DNA of 64,000 nt from Halicephalobus mephisto (taxonomy: Eukaryota > Nematoda > Chromadorea > Rhabditida > Panagrolaimidae). The stretch covers positions 124,001 to 188,000 of the forward strand of contig SWDT01000069.1 in the NCBI GenBank assembly GCA_009193035.1, given 5' to 3'. The translations under genes and the position numbers were made by a program. Numbering within the stretch: the first letter of the stretch is position 1; every line of letters begins with the position of its first letter. This document shows, one piece after another, positions 1 to 15,743 of this stretch. The notes beneath the pieces are model-generated. The model made no database searches, was not told the DNA's origin, and saw nothing but the letters and a program-made list of their open reading frames with translations.

Positions 1-2
1 AG

Positions 3-4861
<4,859 letters not shown>

Positions 4862-6861
4862 GAATGAAATGAAGACGGTGTTGATAGTCCTAGCCAGCCG
4901 GGTATACGAGAGGCCAGTAGATTAACCTTAGTAATTATTTTTTGTTTTACGCAGGAGTCGGATCCTCTTGATTTTGAGCTTTTGAGCTTGTAGTTTGAAC
5001 ATGTCATGTATCATGTATAATAGTGTTGATTAATAAAAACTAACTAAGTTTAATATAAAGAGAGTGCCAACTAAGCAAATGTTTTGAATTACGAAATTGT
5101 CACACGGTTTCCGTCATCTTTGTGGCCAGCATTTGTTTCATCTAATCAGAATAAGGCACTGGAACAAAAGGTTTAATCTTCTTATTTTTTGACTTCTCGT
5201 AAGTGATTATTTGTGCACTGATAACTCAAAGTTACAGTATCATTGTTCCGAAAGTTCAGACACGTAGACATTTTCAATTGCGGTTGCCGAGACGTAAATC
5301 ACCAGTATTGAAAGGTGCTTTTATTTCAACTCCATCTTTACACAAAGTTTAAAGATGACATTCCCTGAAAATAAGTGAAAATATCTGGAGAGATGGAGCA
5401 ATAAGAAATTAAATGAAGTTTATCAAAGGAAAAACTGATTTTTGAATTGGTTGGATTCCAAGTAAGGATGCTTCAAAAAAATTCTTTTTATACTTGAAGT
5501 AATTTCGAAAATATTGGATTTACTTTGGTAATTTTTCATTAGATTCAGATAACTATGTTTTATGATTAGAATTTTGTAAAATTAGACGTTGATTTTTCTA
5601 CAATTTAGGAAAGACTCATTTTTTAAAAATTGGTTAAATGAACTTTGGAAAGAACGCCAGGAATTGGAAGATGGTTTTTTATTCGAATAGGGAATTTTGT
5701 AACGTGAAATTTCCTCTGGAAATTACTGTAATTTTAATTTCTGATATCAAACAAAATTGGAAGTTTATGTAAATTTAAAGCAAAAAGGGTTATGAAGATC
5801 CATCCAATATTCGTTAAATAAGCTTTAAAAACTTTTTCTTGAGCCTCTTACAAAGTACAATTTTTTTGAATAATTAAAGACTTTGAAAAAATAAATTTTC
5901 TTTCTGGTAAAATGACATTGTATTTACAAAACCGGATCATTAATGGATGTTTGTTAAATGTAAAAATTCATAAATTTCGTTGTTTTTTGTTTTTCGATGT
6001 TATTTTATATTTATTATTTCAATTTTGAAAATTAAACAGAAATACATATTTTAATACAGAAAGCAATAAGTAATTGAGGGATCAAACAAGGAAAGTAGTG
6101 GCTGAGACCTTTCGCGACGAAAATTGGTAGATTTTCGTATTTAAGAAAACATTCTTTGGTTTTTTTAAATTTTAAAATCAATTAGGAAAGGGATCTTATT
6201 ATGCAAATTTTCAGGTATAACATGTTAAATATAATTTGGTATTGTTGGGCAAAATTGGTAATCGAAATGAATTGGAAGAAGGCACAGAATATGGAGCCTA
6301 TTGCCGACATGCCCTACAGTACCGTCTGGAAGCCCTAATTCAATGACGAGTTCTATGTCAAATGATCATCCTTCATGTTTGATTTCCGGAGATACGTCAT
6401 GACTCGAGGGGAACTGTTTCCCAAAATCACCCTCTTAGTTCTTGGTCTCGACTGGAAATTTCATGCAAAAATTCCTCCTTTTTACGTAATGATTATTCTT
6501 TTGATCTTTATTTATCCTATCAAGTGTGAAGAAGACTAAAAAATGTGACAGGTTGAAAAATAGTTGGAATATTTCTTGATGGATCCGTTGAGGACAGCTG
6601 TCTTAACCAGTACTTGATAAGTAATCCGTCAAGTTGCAACGGCAGTTGTTCCTCCCGCGCGAAGTCACAGATTTGTCCGAACAAGCGGAAACAAAAGAAC
6701 GCGCAAGTGCTAATTCGTGTTGAGAACAGGAAAAATGATGGATTGTCTCTCACTCCAGAAACAGTTGTTCCTAAATTTTTAGGGACCCCAAGGGCGGGTC
6801 CACAAAGGTCGCTGGCAACTGCACTTTGAAGCAAAAGTTGATTTATCAATTTTTTAAATTT
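4862..6861. other. AT-rich intergenic region
   Basis: Two kilobases between the ABC transporter and the protease gene. It holds the transporter's polyadenylation signal at 5032-5037 and long AT-rich stretches with no convincing gene. The only coding-looking patch is the relic at 6269-6493, listed separately. The last 300 bases, richer in G+C, are the likely 5' flank of the protease gene. Confidence 0.6.
6269..6493 (+). pseudogene. possible broken coding fragment
   Basis: One forward frame reads like protein over about 75 codons (for example EPIADMPYSTVWKP, then FDFRRYVMTRGELF) but is interrupted by a TAA at about 6338 and a TGA at about 6362. Base composition is richer in G+C than the surrounding 1.5 kb of AT-rich DNA. 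I do not recognise the family. It may be a decayed gene copy, or chance; no start, splice site or polyadenylation signal supports an active gene. Confidence 0.2.
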
Positions 6862-9143
6862 ATGGACAAGATGCCGTATAACGCGGAATCTAGATGTCTG
6901 TGCTGGACAGGGATTGTTTGTTTTGTTTTACTCTCGCTTGGATTGTTTTATTACTTCTTTGTTCAAGAGTCTACGATACCTAAGAAGCAGATTCATGATA
7001 TTCGTGACCAGACGAGTCCTCCGGGCTCCGGCATCTTGACGATGGAACAGGCAGAGAAGCATGTGAGGAGATTGGTGGAGGGCACCAATCGCCACCCGAA
7101 CTCGACCTGGAAGGCAGAGCTGAACCCCTGGGCAGTGGGGTTGACCACATTAGACCAGCGGGCATTTGTCATCTCTAATGACTCTATCGATGAGGAATTG
7201 CTGAAGGCGCTCGAGGATATGAATGAGGTCATCAAGGGAGATGTGAGTGTTGACAGTCTGACTAGATGGACACTATCAATGAATTCTAGTGAAATTTTCG
7301 AGTGACATTCAAAAGACAGCCCCAAAAATCCTAGATAGTGTCCAGAATTATCATTAGAGAATTTCACTAACATTCATTCCATCATTGGAACTCTCCAAAT
7401 CAGCATTGAAAAAAACTCTAATAAAAAGATGGATAGTATCTAAACACTTTGAAATTAGAGTGCTCTAGACACTATTCAAATTTTTACTGGAACTCCCAAA
7501 GCAGTAATGAAAAACAACTTTTCGAAATGATTTGATGGAAATCCATTTTCGGCAAATTTTATCATTGATATTTCATTAAATTTTCCAGACTTTCAGAATC
7601 CGACGGGAACTTCTGAAGTCTTCCAGAATTTTATTGAAATAGTGAGAACTTGCTAAGATTTAATGTGAATTTCTAGAATCAATGGCTAAAACCGGGGATT
7701 CTAAAAAATTTCGAAAACCCATTTCAAAGCGATTTTGCAATGTTTATTTCTAGTTTTTGCAATAGCATAATTGAACTATTTAATAGTAGACTGGATTGCT
7801 GTCATGGTCTTGATGGTGTCTAAAAACTTTTCAAACGTATTTTTGGCGTTTTTAAAGTACTGAATCCATGGGATCTAATTTCCTTTTCAGCTATTTATCG
7901 ACTACTATGACCGTCACATTGCGAAGCTCCACGCAATCCCCTTCATCCCTACTCGTTTTGATTCGGCAGAAAAATGGCCCTTCTGTGCCGACAGCATCAA
8001 CAGAATCTTCGATCAAGGAGGTTGTGGGTCTTGTTTCGTCATCAGTACAGTATCTCACATCACTGACAGAATCTGCATCCTCACCAATGGCTCCTACAAA
8101 AGAGAGATATCCGCTCAAGACCTTTTGGAATGCTGTTATTTCTGCGGAAGCTGCAACGGGACACTGGATCCGTTCACTCCTTTTATCTACTGGTACGAAC
8201 ACGGGATCCACACAGCCGACTGTTATCCTTACACGATCTCGACGGACTGTGGATATCCCTGTTTGCCGGACACTTTCATCAACCCCAAAGGCCTGGGGGA
8301 GTGTAAGGGAAGGAAGTTGTGCAGGAAGCCTGGAGAACAAGCCAAGTACATCTACAAGATCGGAACTATCTATCATTCAGTAGGGCCTACTCAGAGGAGT
8401 TTGGTCGACGCCTATTACGATAAATACAATGCACGTATTTCTACAGAAGAGTTATTGAAGAGGGAAATTATGACTTTTGGTCCTGTAGTCCTGTGCTTCA
8501 ATGTTTTTGAAGGATTTATGCATTACAAAAAAGGTATGGATCTTGATGATCATGGATAATCCCCATTTGGAACTTTTCCAACCGCTATTATTTTCACTGG
8601 AGTTGTTTCTGGGTGATGATTTGATCCTTCCAACACGAATAGTGATTAAACAATTCGGAAGTACAGGATTTGAAATACTATCTTGGCTTTCATTAGAGCT
8701 GATTTTTAATAGTGACTTTGACAGCTCCGATGGAAGAACTGGATAGTGTCCAAAGATTCTGGCCTTCAAACACTATCCCCCCATTCTCAGGATTGTTTTC
8801 AAAAACAGTCCTAGTAGCTATTTTGGATGATGTCTAACTTTGAATTCGAAAATTTTCATCCAGTACGAGACCGAAAAGATATTTTTTACTTTGCTTTTAT
8901 GTGGACTAATCTGCTTTCTTTTCAGGTGTCTACAATGTCCTCAATGGGACAGAAGGACCACACATCTACGATCATTGTGTGAAGATTACCGGATGGGGGA
9001 TCGATGAGCTGACGGGTTCGGAATACTTGAAGGCGATCAACAGCTGGTCGGAGCACTGGGCAACCGATGGAACATTTCTAATCGCCATGGACACTCTTCG
9101 TCACTTAAGAAGTGACCTGTACGGAGGAATACCAAGACTCTAA
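6862..9143 (+). CDS. membrane-anchored cathepsin B-like cysteine peptidase (family C1A)
   Basis: The exons 6862-7242, 7891-8533 and 8926-9143 give 413 residues. A hydrophobic segment near residues 16-36 follows a short polar N-terminus and has no obvious cleavage site, so I infer a type II signal anchor. Next come a cathepsin B-like propeptide region and the mature fold. The catalytic Cys lies in DQGGCGSCF, the His in YDHCVKITGWG and the Asn in INSWSEHW, so the triad is present. The usual Trp after the catalytic Cys is Phe. The loop after CYPYTIS lacks the paired His of the cathepsin B occluding loop, so dipeptidase activity is unlikely. ATG 6862 is chosen as the first ATG upstream of the hydrophobic segment. 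Both introns carry copies of the foldback repeat. Confidence 0.85.
7250..7530. repeat. foldback repeat cluster in protease intron 1
   Basis: GGACACTATC (7268-7277) and GATAGTGTCC (7334-7343) form a perfect 10-nt inverted repeat. A second diverged copy follows, with GGATAGTATC at 7431-7440 and CTAGACACTATT at about 7465. An outer-arm-like ATTGGAACT stretch lies near 7384. Confidence 0.65.
8707..8840. repeat. foldback repeat copy in protease intron 2
   Basis: ACAGCTCCGAT lies at about 8720. It is followed by GGATAGTGTCC (8741-8751) and, 20 nt later, AACACTATCC, in the same order as other copies of the family. Confidence 0.6.
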
Positions 9144-9348
9144 CCCAATGATCTCAGCGGTGAACAATGGAAATTGTGCTTTCTTTTCATTTATAAACCA
9201 AAAATTGAAGCTTCCCGACTTTTCGAAAGAACAAAAAAGTCAGTTTGTCCATCTCGAGGAGAGATTTAACTTTCAAAGGACGTGTGCGTGTCAATTGCGA
9301 ACCATTTTTGACCATCTTCATTTGGACAGTCTTGTTCGAGTTTCAGGA

Positions 9349-10369
9349 ATGTTCCCTAGATTTCTACTAGTCTTGGTCTTGATTTTGAGTTTAGTCCTGG
9401 CTGAAGCCACCCAGAACACTCTCGAGACCCGTGGCAACAAGATGATCGAGAAACCTCGTCGACGGATGAAACGTGAGTGCTTTGAGAGTACTTGGTTCTC
9501 GTAGTAACGAGGGAAATTAGGAATTGAACCGATTTTGCCCGTTCAAGGACTTGTAGCTTTCAATTCGAGCATTCGAGCTCACATCCAAAACAACAAACTT
9601 AAACAATTAAAAAGTTTATTTTTAGAAATCTGTTAAATTCCACTTTTAAACTATATACACGGAATGCTCGATGTAGAACATGCTTTTTGAGCTGTAGGGA
9701 AGTTTTCGTTGTAGGACATGCTTTCCAAAACGTCAGAATCGTCGTTTCGAAACCTTCAAGCACTTTAAAATTGATTTGCTTTTGATATTCAAATTCTTCG
9801 TTGCAAATTTTTATTTCAAAACCTTCAATCGCTCTGAAAATTATATTTCTCAATATTTAAATATTTCTATTTTTAATATTCTTGCAAATGCGATCGCTTC
9901 CAAAAAAAGAATCGTTTGAGTTTTTTGACCTGTCAATGGTAAACATGTCAAATTTCAAAAGTAAATAAAAATGAAATCAAAGACTTTTATTTGGTCACTT
10001 GCATTTCCGCAGATATTCAAATTATGAATAGATCCATCTTTGCCAAAGGAAAATTGATCTCTTGTCGGATTCCCGAACAGCTGCAAGACTTGTAAACTTG
10101 GATTTTTGATGGATCGGCAAGGTTTTGTTTTGAACTTGACCGCAATGGGTTGTAAAATAATATAACCGGAGAATCCACAAAACGGAAGAATTTCAGCGAA
10201 GATTCTGATTCCTTCCCGACGAGAACCGAGGCAGATCAATTTGGAGACGGTTTTGGAGAGCCACAACGACCCCCCGGAGGTCGGAATCGGACCTATCATG
10301 AGCCAAGAAGAGTTGCCTTTGGACAGGATGCCAAAAAGATCGAGGAATAGAGTTTCTGAGGGATTCTGA
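9349..10369 (+). CDS. small secreted protein, two exons (not recognised)
   Basis: The exons 9349-9472 and 10197-10369 join in frame (phase 1) to give 98 residues. The ATG lies 2 nt after a TTTCAG, a good trans-splice or splice acceptor. The N-terminus MFPRFLLVLVLILSLVLAEA is a strong signal peptide. The rest is hydrophilic with several basic clusters (RRRMK, SRREPR, MPKRSR) that could be convertase sites. The donor is GTGAGT and the second acceptor ATTTCAG. Exon 2 was chosen because its reading frame is charged and open for 57 codons. An open frame on the opposite strand over the same DNA lacks splice sites and looks like a shadow. Exon pairing is inferred; other second exons are possible (see findings). 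Confidence 0.45.
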
Positions 10370-10843
10370 AATGCCTTGAGAAGATTTGTACTTTTCCTTT
10401 CATGAACAATGTCTTTTGTTTTCTGTTCAGCCACCGTCTCCGTTCATTATCCCTACTTTGTCAGTCAGACAAAGCGAAAATCAAGGACAAATTGCTCCAT
10501 CTATCTATCGTAATCTATTTTCGACACCCCCGTGAATTTGCAATAAAATTCTTTACACAAAAAAGTTGATCCGACATGGAGACGAACATTCCCGGATTGC
10601 ATAACTTGGTTGGGAACAGTAACAGTTCGGAGAGCAAACAGAACATTTGAGAGTCCTTGTTTGACTTGTTGTTTTAGTGACTCTCCTCTTCGGGACCGCC
10701 TGAAGGTGACCAAAATAAGTCTAAAGCGACGTCAGCCAAGTGGGACAGGGAGTGGTCATTTTTTCGGTTCATGACCTTGCCTCGGGGCAGATATAAGCTC
10801 GCATTTGGGAGAGGAATTCCACAATTGTGCTTCGTTTTTCCAG
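10370..10843. other. intergenic region upstream of the ShKT gene
   Basis: No convincing gene. A minus-strand open stretch (10713 to about 10520) has no good donor. A TATAAG-like motif near 10791 and a TTTTTCCAG just before 10844 fit the 5' flank and trans-splice site of the next gene. Confidence 0.45.
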
Positions 10844-12443
10844 ATGTCTGTCAAATTTTTGGTTTTCCTGGCCCTTGTTGCCACATCAGTCTTAGGACAA
10901 GATGACTTTGGAGAAACGGCTCCGGATTCCAGGGAGGATCTAGCTATGCCGATACCGAGGGTCAGTGGGGTCAAACTCAGATGCACTGACTCCCATCTGA
11001 AGTTGTATCACAACGCGACAACCTGCCACGACGAAAGAACCGTCGAGTCCTGCAAAATGATCTTCACCCAGACCCTGTCCTCCAACCCGGCCAATCGCGA
11101 CCCCAAGTGCGACGACCCTCTGATGGAGGACATTGCCAATCAATGCAGAAAGACTTGTGGAATCTGTTGTGAAGACCCCAATTACGCCTGCCAAAACGAC
11201 AACAGTGAGTTTTTAGTCCTAGAAATTTGAATGTTTTAATTCAATCATCTTCCAGCTGGAATCGTCAATTGCGAACAAAACATTGAAAAATGCGGTCAGA
11301 AGGAATTTGCCCCCATGATGATCAAGTACTGTCCAGCCACTTGTGGGCTTTGTCTCGCCAGGAAATGTAGGGACCAACTTGATGATTGTGCCTCCATGAA
11401 AACCCTCTGCACAAACGACCTCTATTCTGTCTTCATGGAACACCAGTGTGCAAAGACCTGTGGCAAATGCTCCACTTCCCCTCATGGAGGAAAAGAGGAC
11501 CTTGAATCCTCTGAAGTTATCGACCCCGATGAAGTCGAGCCAGAAATCGTTCAACCACCAAGTACCTCTGCTGGAAAGAAGTGCGTTGACTTGATGAAGC
11601 ATTGTGCCAAGAACAAGAAGTTCTGCAACCACCCCAGCTATATTGACATGATGACCAAGTAAGTTTTCAAACTTGTTCTTAATTTTGATTTGTTCATCTC
11701 CTTCTTGTCATTTCAGAAACTGTGCCAAGACTTGCGGTAAGTGCGAAGATCAACAAAAGAAAAAGTCTTCGAGGCCTGGCGGATCCAGAGGCAAGACTGG
11801 TTCTTCCAGAAGGGCCGAGTGCAAGGACAAACACGATTTTTGCCGAAGTTGGGTCAAGGTAAGTCGAGAGAGTTTGGCCTAAACCTCTTTGTCTCAGCAA
11901 TCGTCTGGCCTAAAAAGGGACCATTACGTAAACATGATCATTATATAGTTAAAATGGGTAGAAGAATATAGCTTAAGGGTATGGATAACTTATCAGAGCT
12001 TGTAGTTTCTGTTATAAGGGATGAATATTCAAAGAAACAACAAGATGATTTATAAATCCAGAGGCGTTTTCTAGTAGTAAATTTACCTAGACAGGTATAA
12101 AATTTGAACTTTATGCCCTCAGGCAAGGGAGTACTAAAGAACGGAAAGATTCTACACTTTTCCCTATCAAGAACTTTCTTATGTACTTACTTGCCTTCAG
12201 GCACTGAAAACTACTTGGTTCGAAATTATATAGATCAGAATTCCAGTATATAGTTACTTTCTAGTAAACTCAGTCACGGACCAGATGATGTTTTATGTGA
12301 AATAGTTTTTGGGACAGATAATATTGAACAATTTCAAAATAAATACATTATAATTGTGATTTCAGAATGGTTTCTGTAACTCAAGTGAGTACACTGAAGA
12401 TTACAAACGTGAAACCTGTGCTAAGAGCTGCAACCTCTGCTAA
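10844..12443 (+). CDS. secreted protein with about five ShKT-type cysteine modules
   Basis: The exons 10844-11204, 11256-11658, 11717-11858 and 12366-12443 give 327 residues in frame. The N-terminus MSVKFLVFLALVATSVLG is a signal peptide, and ATG follows TTTTTCCAG directly. The protein then carries successive six-cysteine modules ending in CxKTCGxC or a similar motif. The clearest are CRDQLDD...CAKTCGKC, CVDLMKH...CAKTCGKC, and the last, CKDKHDF...CAKSCNLC. The first two modules are more divergent. ShKT modules are common in nematode secreted and cuticle-associated proteins, often at the ends of enzymes; here there is no attached catalytic domain. A Lys/Ser/Arg-rich linker separates the last two modules. 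A polyadenylation signal AATAAA lies at 12547-12552. Confidence 0.9.
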
Positions 12444-12581
12444 TCTGTTAATTAATTGTACATTCCCCGAGAGTTAGCGCCAAAGGTGTATCAATTCTTG
12501 ACAAGTCATGTCATTAATTAATTAATTAATTTATTATTTCTACGCAAATAAATAAATGTTTATAATTTTATTTCACCGAAA

Positions 12582-12920
12582 ATGGATGAGTTCTTAAAAA
12601 ATATTTCCTCCGTGGGTACTCGAGAGCACATGTCGACTCGAGTGCTCCACTTTGAAGATGACTCTTCGGCTAATGAGGTGAGTTGATGAAGATGATGAAA
12701 TAACCACTTTGCTGGAGGCTGAAGGAGGAGGTGGTAGAAGCACTCCACGAGAGGGTAATATGAATTAGGACGAGCACGTGATCTTCAAAGCTCCTTGGAT
12801 TGTTAATTTCTTCTTCAAATCCTGTCTAGATCGTGACCATGTTATTTTAGAAGAGAAATTGCAAAAAAGTAATTTTTGGGTGAATTTTGTAAGAACAAAG
12901 TTGAACCTTATGCAGTAAAG
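12582..12920 (+). pseudogene. possible broken or partly spliced gene, unknown family
   Basis: An ATG at 12582 opens a 32-codon frame (MDEFLKNISSVG...) that ends at a GTGAGT donor (12678). Shortly after, the +1 frame becomes protein-like: DEDDEITTLLEAE..., then a single TAG at about 12766, then DEHVIFKAPWIVNFFF and onward to about 12920. I found no acceptor that joins these pieces with a normal intron. One frameshift plus one stop would explain them, so a decayed gene is the simplest reading. Alternatively only the first exon is real and its partners lie elsewhere. I do not recognise the product. Confidence 0.3.
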
Positions 12921-13646
12921 TGGAAAGCAAAGTAGAGCAGTCAATTTTTCTTCATTAAGACGGATTCGTTTTTACGTGAAGGAGCACTTGGTATACGGTA
13001 GTTCCACAATGACTCTAGCATGACAGAACTGGCATATAGACTATGAAGGTCATTTTCCATGATTTTAAAGAAGAAAGTCGAGTTTGTAATCTGGAGAATT
13101 TTAAAAATCGGGATTTTTTATGTTAGTTATGTTTTTGGATTTTTTCAATTTTCTGCGCAGTAGTCAAAGTGCATCGTTAACTCTAAAAAGTAAGTTAGAA
13201 ATAAAGTGGAATAAGTAGGTGAAACAAAAAACTGAAGTTTTCCACATGGAAAATCTGACGTAAATTGACTAATTTTAGAATTTTCTAACTTCAATGTTCT
13301 ATTTGTGCCTAAATGTGAATTTAAAATAAATCAAAATTCACTTTAAAGCGATAAAAATAGAAAATTACGGTAATCGATGTTGATTTTATTTTTGCATGGG
13401 ACCATGGTATTCTTCATCGTCTTCTGGAACCATTATTGTCGAATCCATCAAAAAACTCTGGTCAAAAAATCCAAAATAGACCAAAACACGTGTGCAAACA
13501 TAAATGCCCCTTCCATTTGACCAAAACTGAGTCAACAAATAAGTTGGAAGATTCCCAAAAATGGACTTGATATTTTAAACCGTTTTATTTGCATTACAAT
13601 CAAAAATGATTCGTCATCGACGGACAATAAAATAAAAATGTCTTTT
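12921..13646. other. AT-rich intergenic region
   Basis: No gene seen. It carries the likely 3' end of the minus-strand SLC35F gene, with TTTATT (AATAAA on the minus strand) near 13584. Confidence 0.5.
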
Positions 13647-15160
13647 TTAAGGGACGATTGAATCAGTGACATTATATGAGGTCTTGGAACCCTTTGTCAA
13701 CTTCTTAAAGAATTCTCGCAGAGGGAACGCACACAACACGAATGACAGTAGAATCAGAGATGCACCCAGGATGAACTTCAGAGTAGGGTCCAGGTCCCGG
13801 AAGACGATGTCGATCAAGGTGCTCACAGGAATTCCGCAGAGCATTCCAATGGATATGATGAGGGGGTTCAACAGAGCGATCCCGAAGTTGACGAGAAAGT
13901 TGAACACTGAAATTCATTATAAAATCACTACTGCCTGAACAGTCGGGGTTCGGAAATAAACTAATCCATTTTGGATAGTGGCCAAAAATTACGGAATTGA
14001 AATTTCTCCAAACAACATTCGACTCTTCATGGAAGTTGTTTTTCTTCAAAATTAACTTTGTGATAACACTTAGATAGTGTTCAAAGGACTCAGAAAGTGA
14101 AGTTTTCCCAGACACTATCCGACTCCCTATTGGAGCTGTTTTTCCTTAAAGTGTTTTCGGTAAAAATCTTGATAGTGTCCAGAAACTGAAATTCCGGAGT
14201 TTCCTAGACACTATCACTGGATAAAAATCAACTTACATAGAGACAAAACGGCACTTCCAGCGAGGGCCCACCAAGGGACGTAATTCCAATCAATCCGGTC
14301 AGCCTTAGTCCAAACCAGAATAACTGTAGGCACAATGTTGAAAATAGTGTTCAACAAACCCAGTCCGGACATGAAAATGGATACTTGTCCCAAACTGGCG
14401 TCTCCAATCAATTTTTTGAACATTATCTTGTAAAAAGCAGCGAAAGAGGCCGACACGATGACCAGAATCACCCCCACGATATTTCCGGCGTATTCATCGT
14501 CGAGGGAAATCACGACGACTCCTCCGATAGCGGCAAAGACTGCGATGACTTGGAGAGGATCTACTTTCTCCTTGAGCAGAATCCAGGAGAGAACACAAAC
14601 CATCGCCACGTTCGAACTCATGATTGCTGACGCGGCTGAGGCAGAGATGTGTCCCAGGCCTTGACTGTAGGAGTAATTTGCTCCGATCCACAGAATCAGG
14701 AAAGGAAACACTCTCACCAGAAAACCACTGCAAAAAACACTACCGTAATCCAAATGCTCCTTTCAAACTAGTTTTCCGAAAAGTCTTCCAAAACTTACAA
14801 GATATTGAAAGTTCTGGATCCAAAGACCTCCAAAGCCTCTTCGTGGGCTTTGCTGAAGCTTTCTTTGCCTACGATAACCGCGTAGAGTAGATAAACAGGA
14901 TAACAGACGGTCATGAAGCAGGTGCCGAACCATACCATAGAGTAAGGAGCGTAGAACTTGGCCGGATCCAGGTCCAAGGCAGATTTACTGAATTGTGTCG
15001 CACATGCCCAGGAAATAGCCACTCCTGCGACGACGAATAAGGCCACAAGACTTCGTGTCAAGAGTGAGGTTCCTTCGGCTTGACCCATCTTTTCGGCTTC
15101 TGATCTGAGAGGAGTTCGTTCTGTTTTGGCAACAGATGAAGACTCAGGTAACTCCGACAT
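13647..15160 (-). CDS. SLC35F-type drug/metabolite transporter (SLC35F3/F4-like)
   Basis: The exons 15160-14799, 14727-14237 and 13906-13647 give 370 residues with about ten hydrophobic segments after a polar N-terminus. The order of motifs matches SLC35F3/F4. Segments such as GVAISWACATQFSKSAL, FLILWIGANYSYSQGL, SSNVAMVCVLSWILLKEK and NFGIALLNPLIISIGM align with the human family from memory. SLC35F3 has been linked to thiamine transport; the substrate here is unknown. ATG 15160 lies a few bases after a TTTCAG acceptor, which supports the start. The start is 583 bp from the divergently transcribed UBAC2 gene, so the two may share a promoter region. Intron 13907-14236 is largely foldback repeat. 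Confidence 0.88.
13970..14218. repeat. foldback repeat tandem cluster in SLC35F-like intron
   Basis: Three copies in succession. They show GGATAGTG at about 13973, GATAGTGTTC at about 14073 paired with GACACTATCC (14111-14120), and GATAGTGTCC (14171-14180) paired with TAGACACTATC (about 14205-14215). TTGGAGCTGT follows the middle copy at about 14131. Confidence 0.7.
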
Positions 15161-15743
15161 TCAATTGGCCACCTGAAATCACAACCCCATTCAAAGTGCA
15201 AAGTGGATGAAAATGAAAACTATGCAAAGTGCCGTCCTTTTTTAAAATTTCTTCGTGTGAAGATCGTGATTCCTTAAAAAGCATAATTCCTGTAGTAGCT
15301 GAATCGACAAAACTGATAAGCGGATGAAAAATGAGACATCACAAAATTAAAAGTGACAAAACATGCGAAAAGTTTAAAAACCTCACCGTTCTGGCCCAAA
15401 GAAAAGCAATAGTCTGACAGAAGTTCCAGAAATTTCCATCGGAACATGAAAAGCGAAGCCATTGGTCATCAAAACACGAAATTATGCAAAGCTGTCCGAA
15501 ACAACGCGATTTTGAACTATTAGTGCATCAAAGAACGTGAAAGCGACCTGAATGGGATGATTGATTCCGTCAATTTGAATCTTTTTTCTTCCGTTTCGGT
15601 GTCATATCGTTTTGTGCAAGACAACAAGCAGATTGACTACAATTCGCTCGTAATCGATTTCAACAAAGGACGGCAGATTGGCCGCAAAGTGCGAAAAAAC
15701 AAAGGTCTCAGTTGCTTTCGAAATCATCGCTTCTCTGTACATA

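Noticed and set aside
9519..9529. tRNA box B-like sequence on the minus strand (GGTTCAATTCC)
   Set aside because: Flanking bases do not form a T-arm stem and no box A or acceptor stem is found.
9955..10434. 159-codon minus-strand open frame
   Set aside because: No splice sites, start context or family similarity. The plus-strand exon 10197-10369 explains the composition better.
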